Positions 41,567 through 50,835 are shown, numbered from the stretch's first letter. The stretch is 64,000 bases of DNA from Mycobacterium sp. OAS707 (GCF_014873705.1 NZ_JADBDS010000002.1:930001-994000); one strand, 5' to 3'. A program made the numbers and translations. Notes: generated by a model from the sequence alone, not told the origin.

Positions 41567-43270
41567 GTGACCTCTGCTCAAAGTGCGGCCATTCCCGCGG
41601 GCCTACCGATCGGTGACACGACGGTTGACTTGCTCGTCATCGGTTCCGGCACGGGCATGGCCGCGGCGTTGGCTGCCGCAGAGCGTGGGCTGAAGGTGCT
41701 GATCGTGGAGAAATCGGCCTATGTCGGCGGGTCTACCGCGCGCTCGGGCGGCGCGCTGTGGTTTCCGGCGAGCCCGGTCCTCGAGGAGAACGGCGCGGGC
41801 GACACGATGGCGCGTGCCGACACCTATCTCGAGTCGGTCGTGGCCGGCACGGCCCCTCCACAACGCTCGACGGCCTTCCTTGCGCACCTCGCGGAGACGG
41901 TGGAGATGCTGCGGCGCACCACACCGTTGCGATTCATGTGGGCACGGGAGTACTCCGACTATCACCCCGAGCAGCCAGGAGGAACGGCGGCGGGGCGCAC
42001 TTGCGAGTGCAAGCCGTTCAATACCTCGGTGCTGGGTCGTTACCGCTCCCGACTGCGTCCCGGCGTCATGAAGGCGTCGATTCCCATGCCGACGACCGGT
42101 GCCGATTACCGCTGGATGAATCTGATGGCACGGGTGCCGCGAAAGGGCATTCCGTTGATCGTCAAGCGGCTGGGCCAGGGAGTCGGTGGCCTGCTGCTCG
42201 GCCGCCACTACGCGGCCGGTGGTCAGGCGCTGGCCGCGGGCCTGTTCGCGGGTGTACTCCGAGCCGGCATCGGCGTGTGGACGGACACCTCGTTGGTGCG
42301 GCTGACGACTGATGGCGCCGAGGTCACCGGCGCCGTAGTACTACACGATGGAAAGCAATTCACGGTGACAGCGCGCAACGGGATCGTGCTCGCCGCTGGG
42401 GGTTTCGACCACAGCATGGACATGCGGTGGAAGTTCCAGTCGGAATCCCTCGGGGAGCATGCCAGCCTTGGCGCAGAGTCCAACACCGGCGACGCCATAC
42501 GGATGGCCCAAGATGTCGGGGCCGCAATCGATCGCATGGACCAGGCCTGGTGGTTTCCTGCTGTCGCCCCCCTGCCTGGCGGCGCCCCGGTGGTGATGCT
42601 GGCCGAGCGGTCGCTTCCGGGTTCGCTGATCGTCGACCAGAACGGCAGCCGGTTCGTCAACGAGGCGACCGACTACATGTCGTTCGGGCAGCGTGTGTTA
42701 GAACTCGAACGCGCAGGCACGCCCGTCGAGTCGATGTGGATCGTGTTCGATCAGAAGTATCGCAACAGCTACGTCTTTGGCGCCGAACTCTTTCCGCGGA
42801 TGCGCATCCCCCAGGCGTGGTATGACGCGGGCATCGCCCGCCGGGCCGACAGTATCGCTGAGCTTGGCCGCCTGATCGGTGTCTCCCAGGAGACATTGCT
42901 TGCGACAGTCTCCCGGTTCAACGAAATGTGCTGCGCCGGAGATGATTCCGATTTCCATCGCGGACGAAGCGCCTATGACCGGTACTACGGCGATCCCACT
43001 ATCACCCCCAACCCGAATCTGCGCGCGCTGAGCGAAGGCCCGTTCTACGCGGTGAAAATGGTGCTCAGCGACCTGGGCACCTGTGGCGGCCTGCGGGTCG
43101 ACGAACGTGCCAGGGTGCTACGCGAAGACGGCAGTGTGATCGACGGGTTGTATGCGATCGGCAACACCGCCGCCAACGCCTTCGGGGCCACCTATCCGGG
43201 TGCAGGCGCCACGATCGCGCAGGGTTTGGTCTACGGCTACATCGCCGCGCACGACGCGGCAGGCAAGTAG
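41567..43270 (+). CDS. kstD: 3-ketosteroid delta-1-dehydrogenase
   Basis: A 567-residue flavoprotein with a GTG start. The FAD motif is LLVIGSGTGMAAALAAAERG (about residues 22-41), followed by VGGSTARSGGALWFP. The active-site segment PFYAVKMVLSDLGTCGGL has Tyr494 at the position of the conserved C-terminal catalytic Tyr, and the end carries the second FAD contact GLYAIGNTAANAFGATYPGAG. It introduces the 1,2 double bond in ring A of 3-ketosteroids. It faces the kshA-like operon, and its product would be a KshA substrate. It is convergent with the PadR gene, with stops abutting. Confidence 0.92.
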   Translation: MTSAQSAAIPAGLPIGDTTVDLLVIGSGTGMAAALAAAERGLKVLIVEKSAYVGGSTARSGGALWFPASPVLEENGAGDTMARADTYLESVVAGTAPPQRSTAFLAHLAETVEMLRRTTPLRFMWAREYSDYHPEQPGGTAAGRTCECKPFNTSVLGRYRSRLRPGVMKASIPMPTTGADYRWMNLMARVPRKGIPLIVKRLGQGVGGLLLGRHYAAGGQALAAGLFAGVLRAGIGVWTDTSLVRLTTDGAEVTGAVVLHDGKQFTVTARNGIVLAAGGFDHSMDMRWKFQSESLGEHASLGAESNTGDAIRMAQDVGAAIDRMDQAWWFPAVAPLPGGAPVVMLAERSLPGSLIVDQNGSRFVNEATDYMSFGQRVLELERAGTPVESMWIVFDQKYRNSYVFGAELFPRMRIPQAWYDAGIARRADSIAELGRLIGVSQETLLATVSRFNEMCCAGDDSDFHRGRSAYDRYYGDPTITPNPNLRALSEGPFYAVKMVLSDLGTCGGLRVDERARVLREDGSVIDGLYAIGNTAANAFGATYPGAGATIAQGLVYGYIAAHDAAGK

Positions 43271-43945
43271 TCAGTCGGAGTCTTCTGCGTCGGCCTTCTT
43301 CTCGATCTCGTACCAGTATTCCGGTGCGGGCCACGGAACCTTCGTCCGTCCACTGTCACCGACGCGAGGAAACTCGGCGTCCGCCTCGTCGAGCTCCTTG
43401 ATCATCTTCAACGTCAGCTCACGCTCGTTGGCGTAGTACCGCTCGGCCCATCGCAGCGCCACCCGCGCGTACGCCCACGACGGATCGGCCCCGGCCCATT
43501 TGGCATCCTTGGCGGCCTGCCGGTGCATGTCGTCGGCATAGGCCAGGTGCTCCTGCAGAATCTCTTTCAGCCTCGTCGGGTCGGTGAGGTGTCCCAACGT
43601 CACTCGCAGCAGTGGGCTGTGTTTGAGCACGGGCGGGTCGAGGGGCGCTTCGTTGGCCCACCGCGTCACCGCTTCCAGCCCAGCCTCGGTGATTTTGTAC
43701 AGCCTGCGATTGCGGGTGTTGCCGCTGTTCTCGACGCGCGACGTGACCAGGCCGAGTTGCTCCAGCTTCTTGAGTTCGGAGTAGATCTGGCTGTATGCCG
43801 GGCTTCCGTAAAAGAACCGCATGCTCCATTCGATCCACTTCCGGATGTCATAACCCGAAAGCTCGTACTCATACGACAGCATGCCCAGCAGCGCCCAGCT
43901 GGTGGCCGCCAGATTTGGCTTGCCCGGTGGATCGCCGTCTGCCAT
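43271..43945 (-). CDS. PadR-family transcriptional regulator
   Basis: A 224-residue regulator. The N-terminal winged helix covers residues 13-85 (WALLGMLSYEYELSGYDIRKWIEWSMRFFYG, YSELKKLEQLGLVTS, RLYKITEAG), and the C-terminal part is a coiled dimerisation domain of PadR subfamily 2 length. It diverges from the flavin reductase operon with 101 bp between and is convergent with kstD. As I recall, a PadR-type repressor controls the C-19+ steroid cluster of M. smegmatis, so this is the best candidate for master regulator of the region. I could not identify its operator. Confidence 0.9.
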   Translation of the reverse strand: MADGDPPGKPNLAATSWALLGMLSYEYELSGYDIRKWIEWSMRFFYGSPAYSQIYSELKKLEQLGLVTSRVENSGNTRNRRLYKITEAGLEAVTRWANEAPLDPPVLKHSPLLRVTLGHLTDPTRLKEILQEHLAYADDMHRQAAKDAKWAGADPSWAYARVALRWAERYYANERELTLKMIKELDEADAEFPRVGDSGRTKVPWPAPEYWYEIEKKADAEDSD

Positions 43946-44046
43946 TTTTTCAGACTAACAACACTGGTCACAGCCGAAAGCGTCACTCACCACTGGCCGG
44001 GACGCCGTGTTGCGGTAGCTCAGTGCAGGCCCGCACGCTTCCAAGC

Positions 44047-44538
44047 ATGACCACCACCAGACTCGACACGCCAAGCCCGGCGACGATGAGGGCCGTGCTC
44101 GGCCATTTCTGTACCGGCGTGGCAGTCATCACGGGGCACGACGGTGACCGCCCGGTGGGCTTCGCCTGCCAGTCGGTCACATCGGTGTCGTTGGATCCGC
44201 CGTATGTTTCGTTCTGCCCGGCGCAGACGTCCTCGAGCTGGCCGGCCATTCGGGCGTCCGGACGGTTGTGTATCAACATCCTTTCCGCCGACCAGCATCA
44301 CGTGTGCGCACAGTTCGGCGTCAGTGGCGGCGACAAGTTCGCCCGAGTCGACTGGAGCCGTGGTGACAACGGCGCACCTGTGCTGGCGGGCGCACTTGCG
44401 ACGATTGAAGCCGATCTCGAATTCGAGCTCCCGGCGGGCGACCACACGATCGTCGTCGCACACGTCACCGGCCTGCGCGCGTCGAAAGGTCGCCGACCGT
44501 TGCTGTTCTACCGAGGCGGCTATGGCGGGTTCGCGTGA
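44047..44538 (+). CDS. Flavin reductase, HsaB-like
   Basis: A 163-residue protein of the flavin-reductase-like (HpaC/HsaB) family: LGHFCTGVAVITGHDGDRPVGFACQSVTSVSLDPPYVSFCPAQTSSSW contains the flavin-binding core, followed by NILSADQHHVCAQFG and the end FYRGGYGGFA. It uses NAD(P)H to reduce flavin for a partner monooxygenase; the HsaA-like protein at 21703 is the obvious partner although it lies 22 kb away. It starts an operon of four genes, coupled to the next by a GTGA overlap. Confidence 0.87.
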   Translation: MTTTRLDTPSPATMRAVLGHFCTGVAVITGHDGDRPVGFACQSVTSVSLDPPYVSFCPAQTSSSWPAIRASGRLCINILSADQHHVCAQFGVSGGDKFARVDWSRGDNGAPVLAGALATIEADLEFELPAGDHTIVVAHVTGLRASKGRRPLLFYRGGYGGFA

Positions 44539-45104
44539 ACGAACGGCTTGCGCAGTCGGTGCGGCGGCTCATCGATGCGACCATCCGCACTGAGGTCGAC
44601 GACGCAACCTTGACGACTGTGCAGAGTCAAATCGACTGGGCAACAGCACAATTGAGCGTATCGCTGATGCCCGGATCATTCGGGGTGCGGCAGATGGCCG
44701 ACGGTCAGAGCAGGGCATTGGGCAACGTGGTGATCGGCGACCGCAACCCGGTCGCGCCGCCCTTGAGAATCAACGATGACGCCGAGGGGCTCGTGTGGAC
44801 GGAGTTCGTCCTCGGGGCCGCATACGAAGGCCCAGCCGGACACGTGCACGGCGGGGTGTGCGCGATGATTCTCGACCACGTGCTGGGCGCCACCGCGCAT
44901 CTGCCAGGCAAGCCGGCGTACACCGGCACGCTGACACTGCGGTATGTACGCGGCACTCCGCTCGGACAACAGCTGCGTGCGGAGGCGCACGTCGAGCGGA
45001 CGGAGGGATCGAAGACATTCGCAGTCGGGCATATCGCAGACGCGGAGGGCGTCACCGTTCAAGCTGAGGGCGTGTTCATCCATCCGAAGAAAGCCGAGCA
45101 TTGA
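44535..45104 (+). CDS. PaaI-like hot-dog thioesterase
   Basis: A 189-residue hot-dog-fold protein with a GTG start overlapping the reductase stop. The conserved core is GPAGHVHGGVCAMILDHVLGATAHLPGKPAYTGTLTLRYVRGTPLG, with HVHGG as the usual PaaI/THEM4 thioesterase motif. It would hydrolyse acyl-CoA thioesters, perhaps releasing CoA from a dead-end intermediate. The following gene begins with a TTG codon that overlaps this stop. Confidence 0.86.
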   Translation: MNERLAQSVRRLIDATIRTEVDDATLTTVQSQIDWATAQLSVSLMPGSFGVRQMADGQSRALGNVVIGDRNPVAPPLRINDDAEGLVWTEFVLGAAYEGPAGHVHGGVCAMILDHVLGATAHLPGKPAYTGTLTLRYVRGTPLGQQLRAEAHVERTEGSKTFAVGHIADAEGVTVQAEGVFIHPKKAEH

Positions 45105-46654
45105 CGACCTGGGACGACGAAACCGATGTGATCGTCGCCGGCTCCGGCGGCGGGCTGGTCGGCGCGTACACCGCGGCCCGCGAAGGACTGTCGGTCGTGG
45201 TGCTGGAGGCCAGTGAGCTGTTCGGCGGCACGACCGCATACTCCGGTGGCGGCGGCATGTGGTTCCCCTGCAACCCGGTGCTGCGTCGGGCAGGCGCCGA
45301 CGACACCCTCGACGACGCGTTCGAGTACTTCCACGCCGCCGTCGGCGACCGCACTCCGATAGAACTGCAGCGTGCGTACGTGTACGGCGGCGCCGAACTG
45401 GTCGCCTACCTCGAAGCAGACGACCATTTCGAGTTCGACATCCTGCCCTGGCCGGACTACTACGGCAGCCTTCCGCATGCGCGTCTCGACGGGATGCGGC
45501 ACACGGTGATGAAACCGCTTCCCGCCCAACGGCTTGGCGAGCTTGCCGACCGGATACGCGGCCCGCTGGACAGAGAACGGCTCGGTGCGCAGGTGCCGAA
45601 GTATCTGATCGGTGGGCGGGCGCTGATAGGCCGACTGCTCTCGGCGATCACCTCATATCCGCACGCTTCGCTGCGTCTCAACAGCCCGCTGGTGGAACTG
45701 ATCACTTCCGAGGATGGGGTCGTTGGCGCAGTGGTCGAAGACGACGGCGGCCGCCGCGCTATCCGCGCCCGCGCCGGCGTCCTCCTCGCTGCAGGCGGAT
45801 TCGAGAACAATCCGGCGCTGCGCGAACGCTTCGGCATACCCGGCGACGCGCGTGACACGATGGGCGCGCCAAGCAATCTGGGTCTGGCGCTCGAGGCGGG
45901 CATGGCCGCGGGTGCTGCGACCGACCTGTTGGACCAGGCGTGGTGGTCGCCCGGGTTCACCCATCCCGACGGGCGCTCGGCGTTCTCGCTGTGGTTCACC
46001 GGAGGCATCTTCGTCGGCCAGGACGGTAAGCGCTTCGTCAACGAATCCGCACCCTACGACCGGATCGGCAAGGCGATCATCGAGCAGATCTCCAGCGGCG
46101 CAATGACTTTGCCGTTCTGGATGATCTACGACGACCGAGAGGGCCTCGTTCCGCCGGTGAAGGCCACTAACGTGTCGATGGTCGATGCCGAGCAGTACGT
46201 CGACGCCGGTCTGTGGCACACCGCGGACACCCTGCCCGAGCTCGCGGCGAAACTCGGTGTGAATGCCGACAACCTGGTCGAGACGGTCAAGCGCTACAAC
46301 GAGTTCGTCGCGGCGGGCACAGACGACGACTTCGGCCGCGGCGACGAGGCGTACGACCGCGCGTTTTCGGGCGGCAAGTCGCCGATGGTGCCGATCGACA
46401 CCGCGCCTTACCACGCCGCGGCGTTCGGGCTGTCCGATCTCGGTACCAAGGGCGGACTCGTCACCGACAGCCACGCCCGCGTGCTCGATGCCGACGGCAA
46501 CCCGATCGGCGGCCTCTATGCTGCGGGCAACACCATGGCCGCGGTCACCGGCACCGTCTATCCGGGCGGCGGCATCCCGATCGGCGCGTCAATGTTGTTC
46601 AGCCACCTCGCCGCACTCGACATGACAACTCACATCTCATCTGAGAGGAACTGA
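45101..46654 (+). CDS. 3-ketosteroid delta-1-dehydrogenase-like flavoprotein, second copy
   Basis: A 517-residue flavoprotein starting at TTG (TTGA overlap with the thioesterase stop), giving a normal family N-terminus TTWDDETDVIVAGSGGGLVGAYTAAREG. FGGTTAYSGGGGMWFP follows the FAD motif. The C-terminal APYHAAAFGLSDLGTKGGL has Tyr437 at the catalytic position, and GLYAAGNTMAAVTGTVYPGGG is the second FAD site. It keeps the KstD active-site pattern and is probably an isoenzyme of the one at 41567 with different substrate range. Confidence 0.87.
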   Translation: MTTWDDETDVIVAGSGGGLVGAYTAAREGLSVVVLEASELFGGTTAYSGGGGMWFPCNPVLRRAGADDTLDDAFEYFHAAVGDRTPIELQRAYVYGGAELVAYLEADDHFEFDILPWPDYYGSLPHARLDGMRHTVMKPLPAQRLGELADRIRGPLDRERLGAQVPKYLIGGRALIGRLLSAITSYPHASLRLNSPLVELITSEDGVVGAVVEDDGGRRAIRARAGVLLAAGGFENNPALRERFGIPGDARDTMGAPSNLGLALEAGMAAGAATDLLDQAWWSPGFTHPDGRSAFSLWFTGGIFVGQDGKRFVNESAPYDRIGKAIIEQISSGAMTLPFWMIYDDREGLVPPVKATNVSMVDAEQYVDAGLWHTADTLPELAAKLGVNADNLVETVKRYNEFVAAGTDDDFGRGDEAYDRAFSGGKSPMVPIDTAPYHAAAFGLSDLGTKGGLVTDSHARVLDADGNPIGGLYAAGNTMAAVTGTVYPGGGIPIGASMLFSHLAALDMTTHISSERN

Positions 46655-46656
46655 CC

Positions 46657-47463
46657 ATGGCATCACTTCAGCGATACACCGACCGTCGCGTCCTGATCAC
46701 CGGCGGCGGCTCCGGCATCGGGCAGGCCACCGTGTTGCGCATTCTGGACGAAGGCGGCCGGGTCGTCGCGGCCGACATCAGCGAATCCGGCCTGAAGGAC
46801 ACCGTCGCCAAGGCCGAACCGCACGGCGATCGGCTCAGCAGCGTGGTCATCGACGTCGCGAGCGAGGAATCCGTCAAGGACGGCGTCGCCGAGGCGGTCG
46901 GTGCGCTCGGCGGGTTGGACGCCCTGGTCAACGCCGCGGGGATCCTGCGGTCATCGCACTTCCTCGACACCACGCTTGCCGACTTCGAGCAGGTGCTGCG
47001 GATAAACCTCGTCGGCACGTTCCTGGTGATCCGCGAGGCGCTGCCCGCGTTGCGTGGCGGAAACGATCCGGCAGTCGTCAACTTCAGCTCTACCTCGGCG
47101 TCCTTCTCCCACCCGTACATGTCGGCCTACGCCGCGTCCAAGGCGGGCGTCCAAGCGATGACTCACGCGCTGGCCCTGGAATTCGCCAAGGACCGGATCC
47201 GCTTCAATGCTGTTCAGCCGGGCTCGATTTCGTCCGGGATGACCGACGGCACGGGTGAATCCAAGCAGAGCATCGGACCCGGACTGCCGACGGATGCGGA
47301 CTTCTCGCTGTTCGGCAAGATCACGCCGGTGCTACCGCTCGAGGACGGCGGCATGTTCGCCAGGCCGGACGCCGTGGCCGCAGTCGTCGCGATGCTCGCC
47401 TCGTCGGACGCCTACTTCGTGACCGGAACAGAGGTCCGCATCGACGGCGGCACCCACATGTAG
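46657..47463 (+). CDS. Short-chain dehydrogenase/reductase
   Basis: A 268-residue SDR, last in the four-gene operon and 2 bp after the flavoprotein stop. Motifs: TGGGSGIGQATVLRILDEGG for the cofactor, AADIS with Asp suggesting NAD, NAAGILRSS, FSSTSAS, and YAASKAGVQ for Tyr-Lys. It is likely to interconvert a hydroxyl and keto group on the same substrate as the adjacent KstD-like enzyme. Confidence 0.9.
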   Translation: MASLQRYTDRRVLITGGGSGIGQATVLRILDEGGRVVAADISESGLKDTVAKAEPHGDRLSSVVIDVASEESVKDGVAEAVGALGGLDALVNAAGILRSSHFLDTTLADFEQVLRINLVGTFLVIREALPALRGGNDPAVVNFSSTSASFSHPYMSAYAASKAGVQAMTHALALEFAKDRIRFNAVQPGSISSGMTDGTGESKQSIGPGLPTDADFSLFGKITPVLPLEDGGMFARPDAVAAVVAMLASSDAYFVTGTEVRIDGGTHM

Positions 47464-47467
47464 CCGG

Positions 47468-48160
47468 TCACCCGTCGGTACGGCGGCGTCGAACCGGCGC
47501 CGCAGCGGCTCGCACGAGCGCCCGAACCTCGTCGTCCAATGCCCCGCCTGCGACGAACAGCATCTCGTCGCCCACCTGCAGCACCTCATCTGCTGTCGGC
47601 AGGAGCACTTCACTGCCACGCAGGACGGCGGCCAGCGCGGTGTTCTGCGACAAGGCCAACTCACGAATCCGTTGCCCGACAAATGCGTTGCCCTCGGGCA
47701 GCGTGAGCTTCGCGAGGTTCACCTGGCCCTCGCGAAGTTGCATCAACCGCACGAGGTGTCCGATGTCGATAGCCCCCTCGACACCTGCCACCATCGCGCG
47801 GGGCGTGGAGACCGCGACGTCGACACCCCACGCATCGGTGAACAGCCACTCGTTGCGCATCTCATTGACCCTGGCAACCACCCTCGGCACGCCGAACTCG
47901 GTCTTGGCCAGCAGCGCCGCGGTGAGGTTCACCTTGTCGTCCCCGGTCGCGGCGATCATCACCTCGCACGTCTGCAATCCCGATTCTTCAAGCGAGACAA
48001 GCTCGCACGCGTCGGCAAGCAGCCATTCGGCCGCAGGAACCGTGTGCGGTTCGTAGTGTCCGCGGTTGCGCTCGATCAGCAAGACCCGGTGGCCATAGTC
48101 AAGCAGTTCACGGGCGACCGATCGGCCGACGGCGCCGGCACCTGCGATGCCGATCCGCAT
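47468..48160 (-). CDS. TrkA-family potassium-uptake regulatory protein
   Basis: A 230-residue protein with an N-terminal RCK domain (MRIGIAGAGAVGRSVARELLDYGHRVLLIER, LLADACELVSLEESG, MIAATGDDKVNLTAALLAK) that binds NAD or nucleotides and a C-terminal TrkA-C domain (GQNVNLAKLTLPEGNAF-like region and LQVGDEMLFVAGG). Such proteins gate Trk/Ktr potassium transporters. It diverges from a CPA-type antiporter gene with 87 bp between, so the pair may control K+ or H+ together. Order recalls the ceoB/ceoC genes of M. tuberculosis, but there the partner is another TrkA. Confidence 0.88.
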   Translation of the reverse strand: MRIGIAGAGAVGRSVARELLDYGHRVLLIERNRGHYEPHTVPAAEWLLADACELVSLEESGLQTCEVMIAATGDDKVNLTAALLAKTEFGVPRVVARVNEMRNEWLFTDAWGVDVAVSTPRAMVAGVEGAIDIGHLVRLMQLREGQVNLAKLTLPEGNAFVGQRIRELALSQNTALAAVLRGSEVLLPTADEVLQVGDEMLFVAGGALDDEVRALVRAAAAPVRRRRTDG

Positions 48161-48247
48161 CGTCGGCCTATCCTCGGCATGCGCCAACTGCTTTTGACCC
48201 TTCGACCGCCACCTCCCGCGAAGCACAAAGTCATACTGACCCATGAC

Positions 48248-49744
48248 ATGAGCTTGCAGCAGCTGTACCTCGCGCTTCTCGCCGGTGGAGTCGTGCTGCT
48301 GGCCAGCATCGTCGCGACGCGGCTCGGCACCCGCGTCGGCCTGCCCAGCCTGCTGCTGTTTCTCGGTGTTGGCGTCATCGTCGGCGAAGACGGCCTTGGC
48401 CTGCATTTCGACAACTATCTGCTGGCCGATCACCTCGGCACGGTGGCGTTGGCGATCATTCTGATCGAAGGCGGCCTGACGACGAAGTTCGCCGACGTGC
48501 GACGGGTGTTGGCGCCGGCAGGCGCGTTGGCCACGGTGGGCATCGCGGTCAGCATGGCGGTCACCGCCGCAGGGGCGCATCTGTTGCTCGGAATGGACTG
48601 GCAACTGGCACTGCTGATCGGCGCCGTCGTGTCGTCCACCGATGCCGCGGCGGTGTTCTCGGTGCTGCGAGTCGTGCCATTGCCGCGCCGCGTCGCCGGG
48701 CTGCTGGAAGCCGAGTCGGGATTCAACGACGCGCCCGCCGTCATCCTCGTGCTGATGTTCAGCGTGACCCCGCTGCATCTGTCACCGGTGCACGCGCTCG
48801 CCGAGTTGGTCTACGAGTTGGCTGTCGGGGCCGCGATCGGCTTGGGCTGCGGCATACTCGGCGCGTTCGCGTTGCGCCGCATCGCACTTCCGGCCTCCGG
48901 CCTCTATCCGCTTGCGACGTTCGGACTGGGTATGGTCGCTTTCGCCGCGGCCGGGACCGCTCATGCCAGCGGGTTCCTCGCCGCCTATCTGGCCGCGGTC
49001 GTGCTCGCGAACTCGGGGTTGCCGCACCGTTCGGCCATCCGGTCGTTCGCCGAAGGGCTCGGCTGGCTCGCACAGATCGGCCTGTTCGTCCTGCTTGGTC
49101 TGCTCGTCGACCCCAGCGACCTCGGTGCTGAGCTGATACCGGCGATCGTCATCGGTCTCGTCTTGCTGTTGGTCGCACGGCCGCTCTCCGTCGTCATCTC
49201 GCTGGCCGGATTCCGGGTGCCCTGGCGCGAGCAAGTGTTTCTGTCCTGGGCCGGCCTGCGCGGCGCCGTCCCGATCGTGCTGGCGACCTTCCCGATCGTG
49301 GGCGGCGTCCCCGACAGTCTGCGCATTCTGAACATCGTGTTCATCCTGGTGGTGCTGTTCACCGTGGTGCAGGGACCGAGCCTGCGTCCGCTGGCCCACC
49401 GGCTGGGGCTGATCCCACGCGATGCCACCAGGGAGATCCAGGTGGAAGCCGCACCGCTGGACGTGCTGGATGCCGAGTTGCTGACCATGACGGTCCAGGC
49501 GCCGTCGCGACTGCACAACGTCACAGTCCTCGAATTGCGGCTGCCCGACCCGAGCGTCATCACCCTGATCATCCGCGACGGCCATACGTTCGTTCCGCAG
49601 CCCGACACCCGCATCGAGATCGGTGATGAACTGCTCATCGTCACCACCACGAAGACGCGCGCGATTGCAGAACGCCGACTTCGGGCGGTGAGTCGGCGCG
49701 GCAAACTCGCGTACTGGTTCGATGAGTACGGCGAAGCAGATTGA
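48248..49744 (+). CDS. CPA1-type cation/proton antiporter with TrkA-C domain (NhaP2/CvrA-like)
   Basis: A 498-residue protein with about 12 membrane helices in residues 1-385, including GAVVSSTDAAAVFSVLR and AESGFNDAPAVILVL, the ion-site helices of this family, and WAGLRGAVPIVLATFPI. The tail (about residues 400-498) carries a TrkA-C-like regulatory domain (LELRLPDPSVITLIIRDGHTFVPQPDTRIEIGDELLIV). It probably exchanges K+ or Na+ for protons. The ATG at 48248 places the first helix correctly; an in-frame ATG at 48179 is possible. Confidence 0.9.
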   Translation: MSLQQLYLALLAGGVVLLASIVATRLGTRVGLPSLLLFLGVGVIVGEDGLGLHFDNYLLADHLGTVALAIILIEGGLTTKFADVRRVLAPAGALATVGIAVSMAVTAAGAHLLLGMDWQLALLIGAVVSSTDAAAVFSVLRVVPLPRRVAGLLEAESGFNDAPAVILVLMFSVTPLHLSPVHALAELVYELAVGAAIGLGCGILGAFALRRIALPASGLYPLATFGLGMVAFAAAGTAHASGFLAAYLAAVVLANSGLPHRSAIRSFAEGLGWLAQIGLFVLLGLLVDPSDLGAELIPAIVIGLVLLLVARPLSVVISLAGFRVPWREQVFLSWAGLRGAVPIVLATFPIVGGVPDSLRILNIVFILVVLFTVVQGPSLRPLAHRLGLIPRDATREIQVEAAPLDVLDAELLTMTVQAPSRLHNVTVLELRLPDPSVITLIIRDGHTFVPQPDTRIEIGDELLIVTTTKTRAIAERRLRAVSRRGKLAYWFDEYGEAD

Positions 49745-49761
49745 CCTCAAAGGAGATGTTG

Positions 49762-50808
49762 ATGACGAACCGGCCACTACGCGTCATCCAGTGGACCACC
49801 GGAAACATCGGACGGCGCTCGCTGCACGCGATCATCGGCCGCGACGACATGGAACTGGTCGGGGTGTACGCGCACGGCGCCGACAAGATCGGCGTCGACG
49901 CCGCCGAACTCTCGGGTTGGCCCGAGCCGACCGGTATCGCGGCCACCAACGACATCGACGCGCTGCTCGCCACGAAGCCCGACGCCTGTTGCTACAACCC
50001 GCTGTGGCCCGACGTCGACGAGTTGGCCCGACTGCTCGAGTCCGGCGTCAACGTCTGCTCCAGTGCGGCGTGGATCACCGGCGGAAAGCAGACGCCCGAG
50101 GATATGGAGCGCATCCGAAAAGCCTGCGAGAAGGGCAATTCCACGATCTTCGGCAGCGGAGCCCATCCCGGTATGACGAACCTGGTCGGCATGGTGCTCA
50201 GCGGATCGTGTGAACGGGTCGACGAAATCCGCATCACCGAGTCGGTGGACTGTTCGACCTACGAATCGGCGGGCACCCAAACCGCGATGGGCTTCTCCCA
50301 GGACCCGGATACGCCCGGTCTGGCCGAGAGTGTGCGGCGCGAGAGTGAGGTCTTCGCTGAATCGGCCGCGATGATGGCCGATGCGATCGGCGCCAAGCTC
50401 GACCGGATGACGTTCGACGTGCAGTTCACGGCGGCCACCGGTGACACCGATCTGGGTTTCATGCAGATTCCGAAGGGCACGGTGGCGAGCGTGTACGGCT
50501 ATCACCGCGGCTGGGTGGGCGACCGCAATGTCGTCAGCGTCGGCTTCAACTGGACCATGGGCGATCACGTCACCCCGCCCAAGCCGCTGGAGCACGGCCA
50601 CGTGATCCAGGTGTTCGGGCTGCCCAACATGCGGACCGTGCTGCACTGCCTGCCGCCGAAGGACTGGACCGAGCCGGGGTTCATGGGCCTCGGCATGATC
50701 TACACGGCGATGCCGGTGACCAACGCGGTACCCGCGGTCGTCGCCGCGCCGCCAGGCATCGTGACGCTGAAAGATCTGCCACCGGTCACCGGCCGCTTTC
50801 GCGGCTAG
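49762..50808 (+). CDS. Dihydrodipicolinate-reductase-like NAD(P)-binding protein
   Basis: A 348-residue protein started at the ATG at 49762 (AAGGAG 6 bp upstream). The N-terminal Rossmann domain is RVIQWTTGNIGRRSLHAIIGRDDMELVGVYAHG, followed by SGAHPGMTNLVGMVLSG. The family contains 2,4-diaminopentanoate dehydrogenase and many mycobacterial proteins of unknown substrate that are common in lipid and steroid gene regions. It is not a true DapB (lysine synthesis), whose catalytic HHxxKxDAPSGT motif is absent. It follows the antiporter by 17 bp but is probably functionally separate. Confidence 0.83.
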   Translation: MTNRPLRVIQWTTGNIGRRSLHAIIGRDDMELVGVYAHGADKIGVDAAELSGWPEPTGIAATNDIDALLATKPDACCYNPLWPDVDELARLLESGVNVCSSAAWITGGKQTPEDMERIRKACEKGNSTIFGSGAHPGMTNLVGMVLSGSCERVDEIRITESVDCSTYESAGTQTAMGFSQDPDTPGLAESVRRESEVFAESAAMMADAIGAKLDRMTFDVQFTAATGDTDLGFMQIPKGTVASVYGYHRGWVGDRNVVSVGFNWTMGDHVTPPKPLEHGHVIQVFGLPNMRTVLHCLPPKDWTEPGFMGLGMIYTAMPVTNAVPAVVAAPPGIVTLKDLPPVTGRFRG

Positions 50809-50815
50809 CTCAGCC

Positions 50816-50831
50816 GGCCGCCCTGGCGGCC
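50816..50831. terminator. Hairpin between convergent genes
   Basis: GGCCGCC and GGCGGCC form a perfect 7-bp stem with a 2-base loop (CT), located between the stops at 50808 (+) and 50836 (-). The very short loop makes it a weak call. Confidence 0.4.
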
Positions 50832-50835
50832 CGAG

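Noticed and set aside
49762-50808. True dihydrodipicolinate reductase (dapB)
   Set aside because: The Rossmann domain is similar, but the catalytic His-His/Lys motif of DapB is missing and the context is not lysine synthesis.
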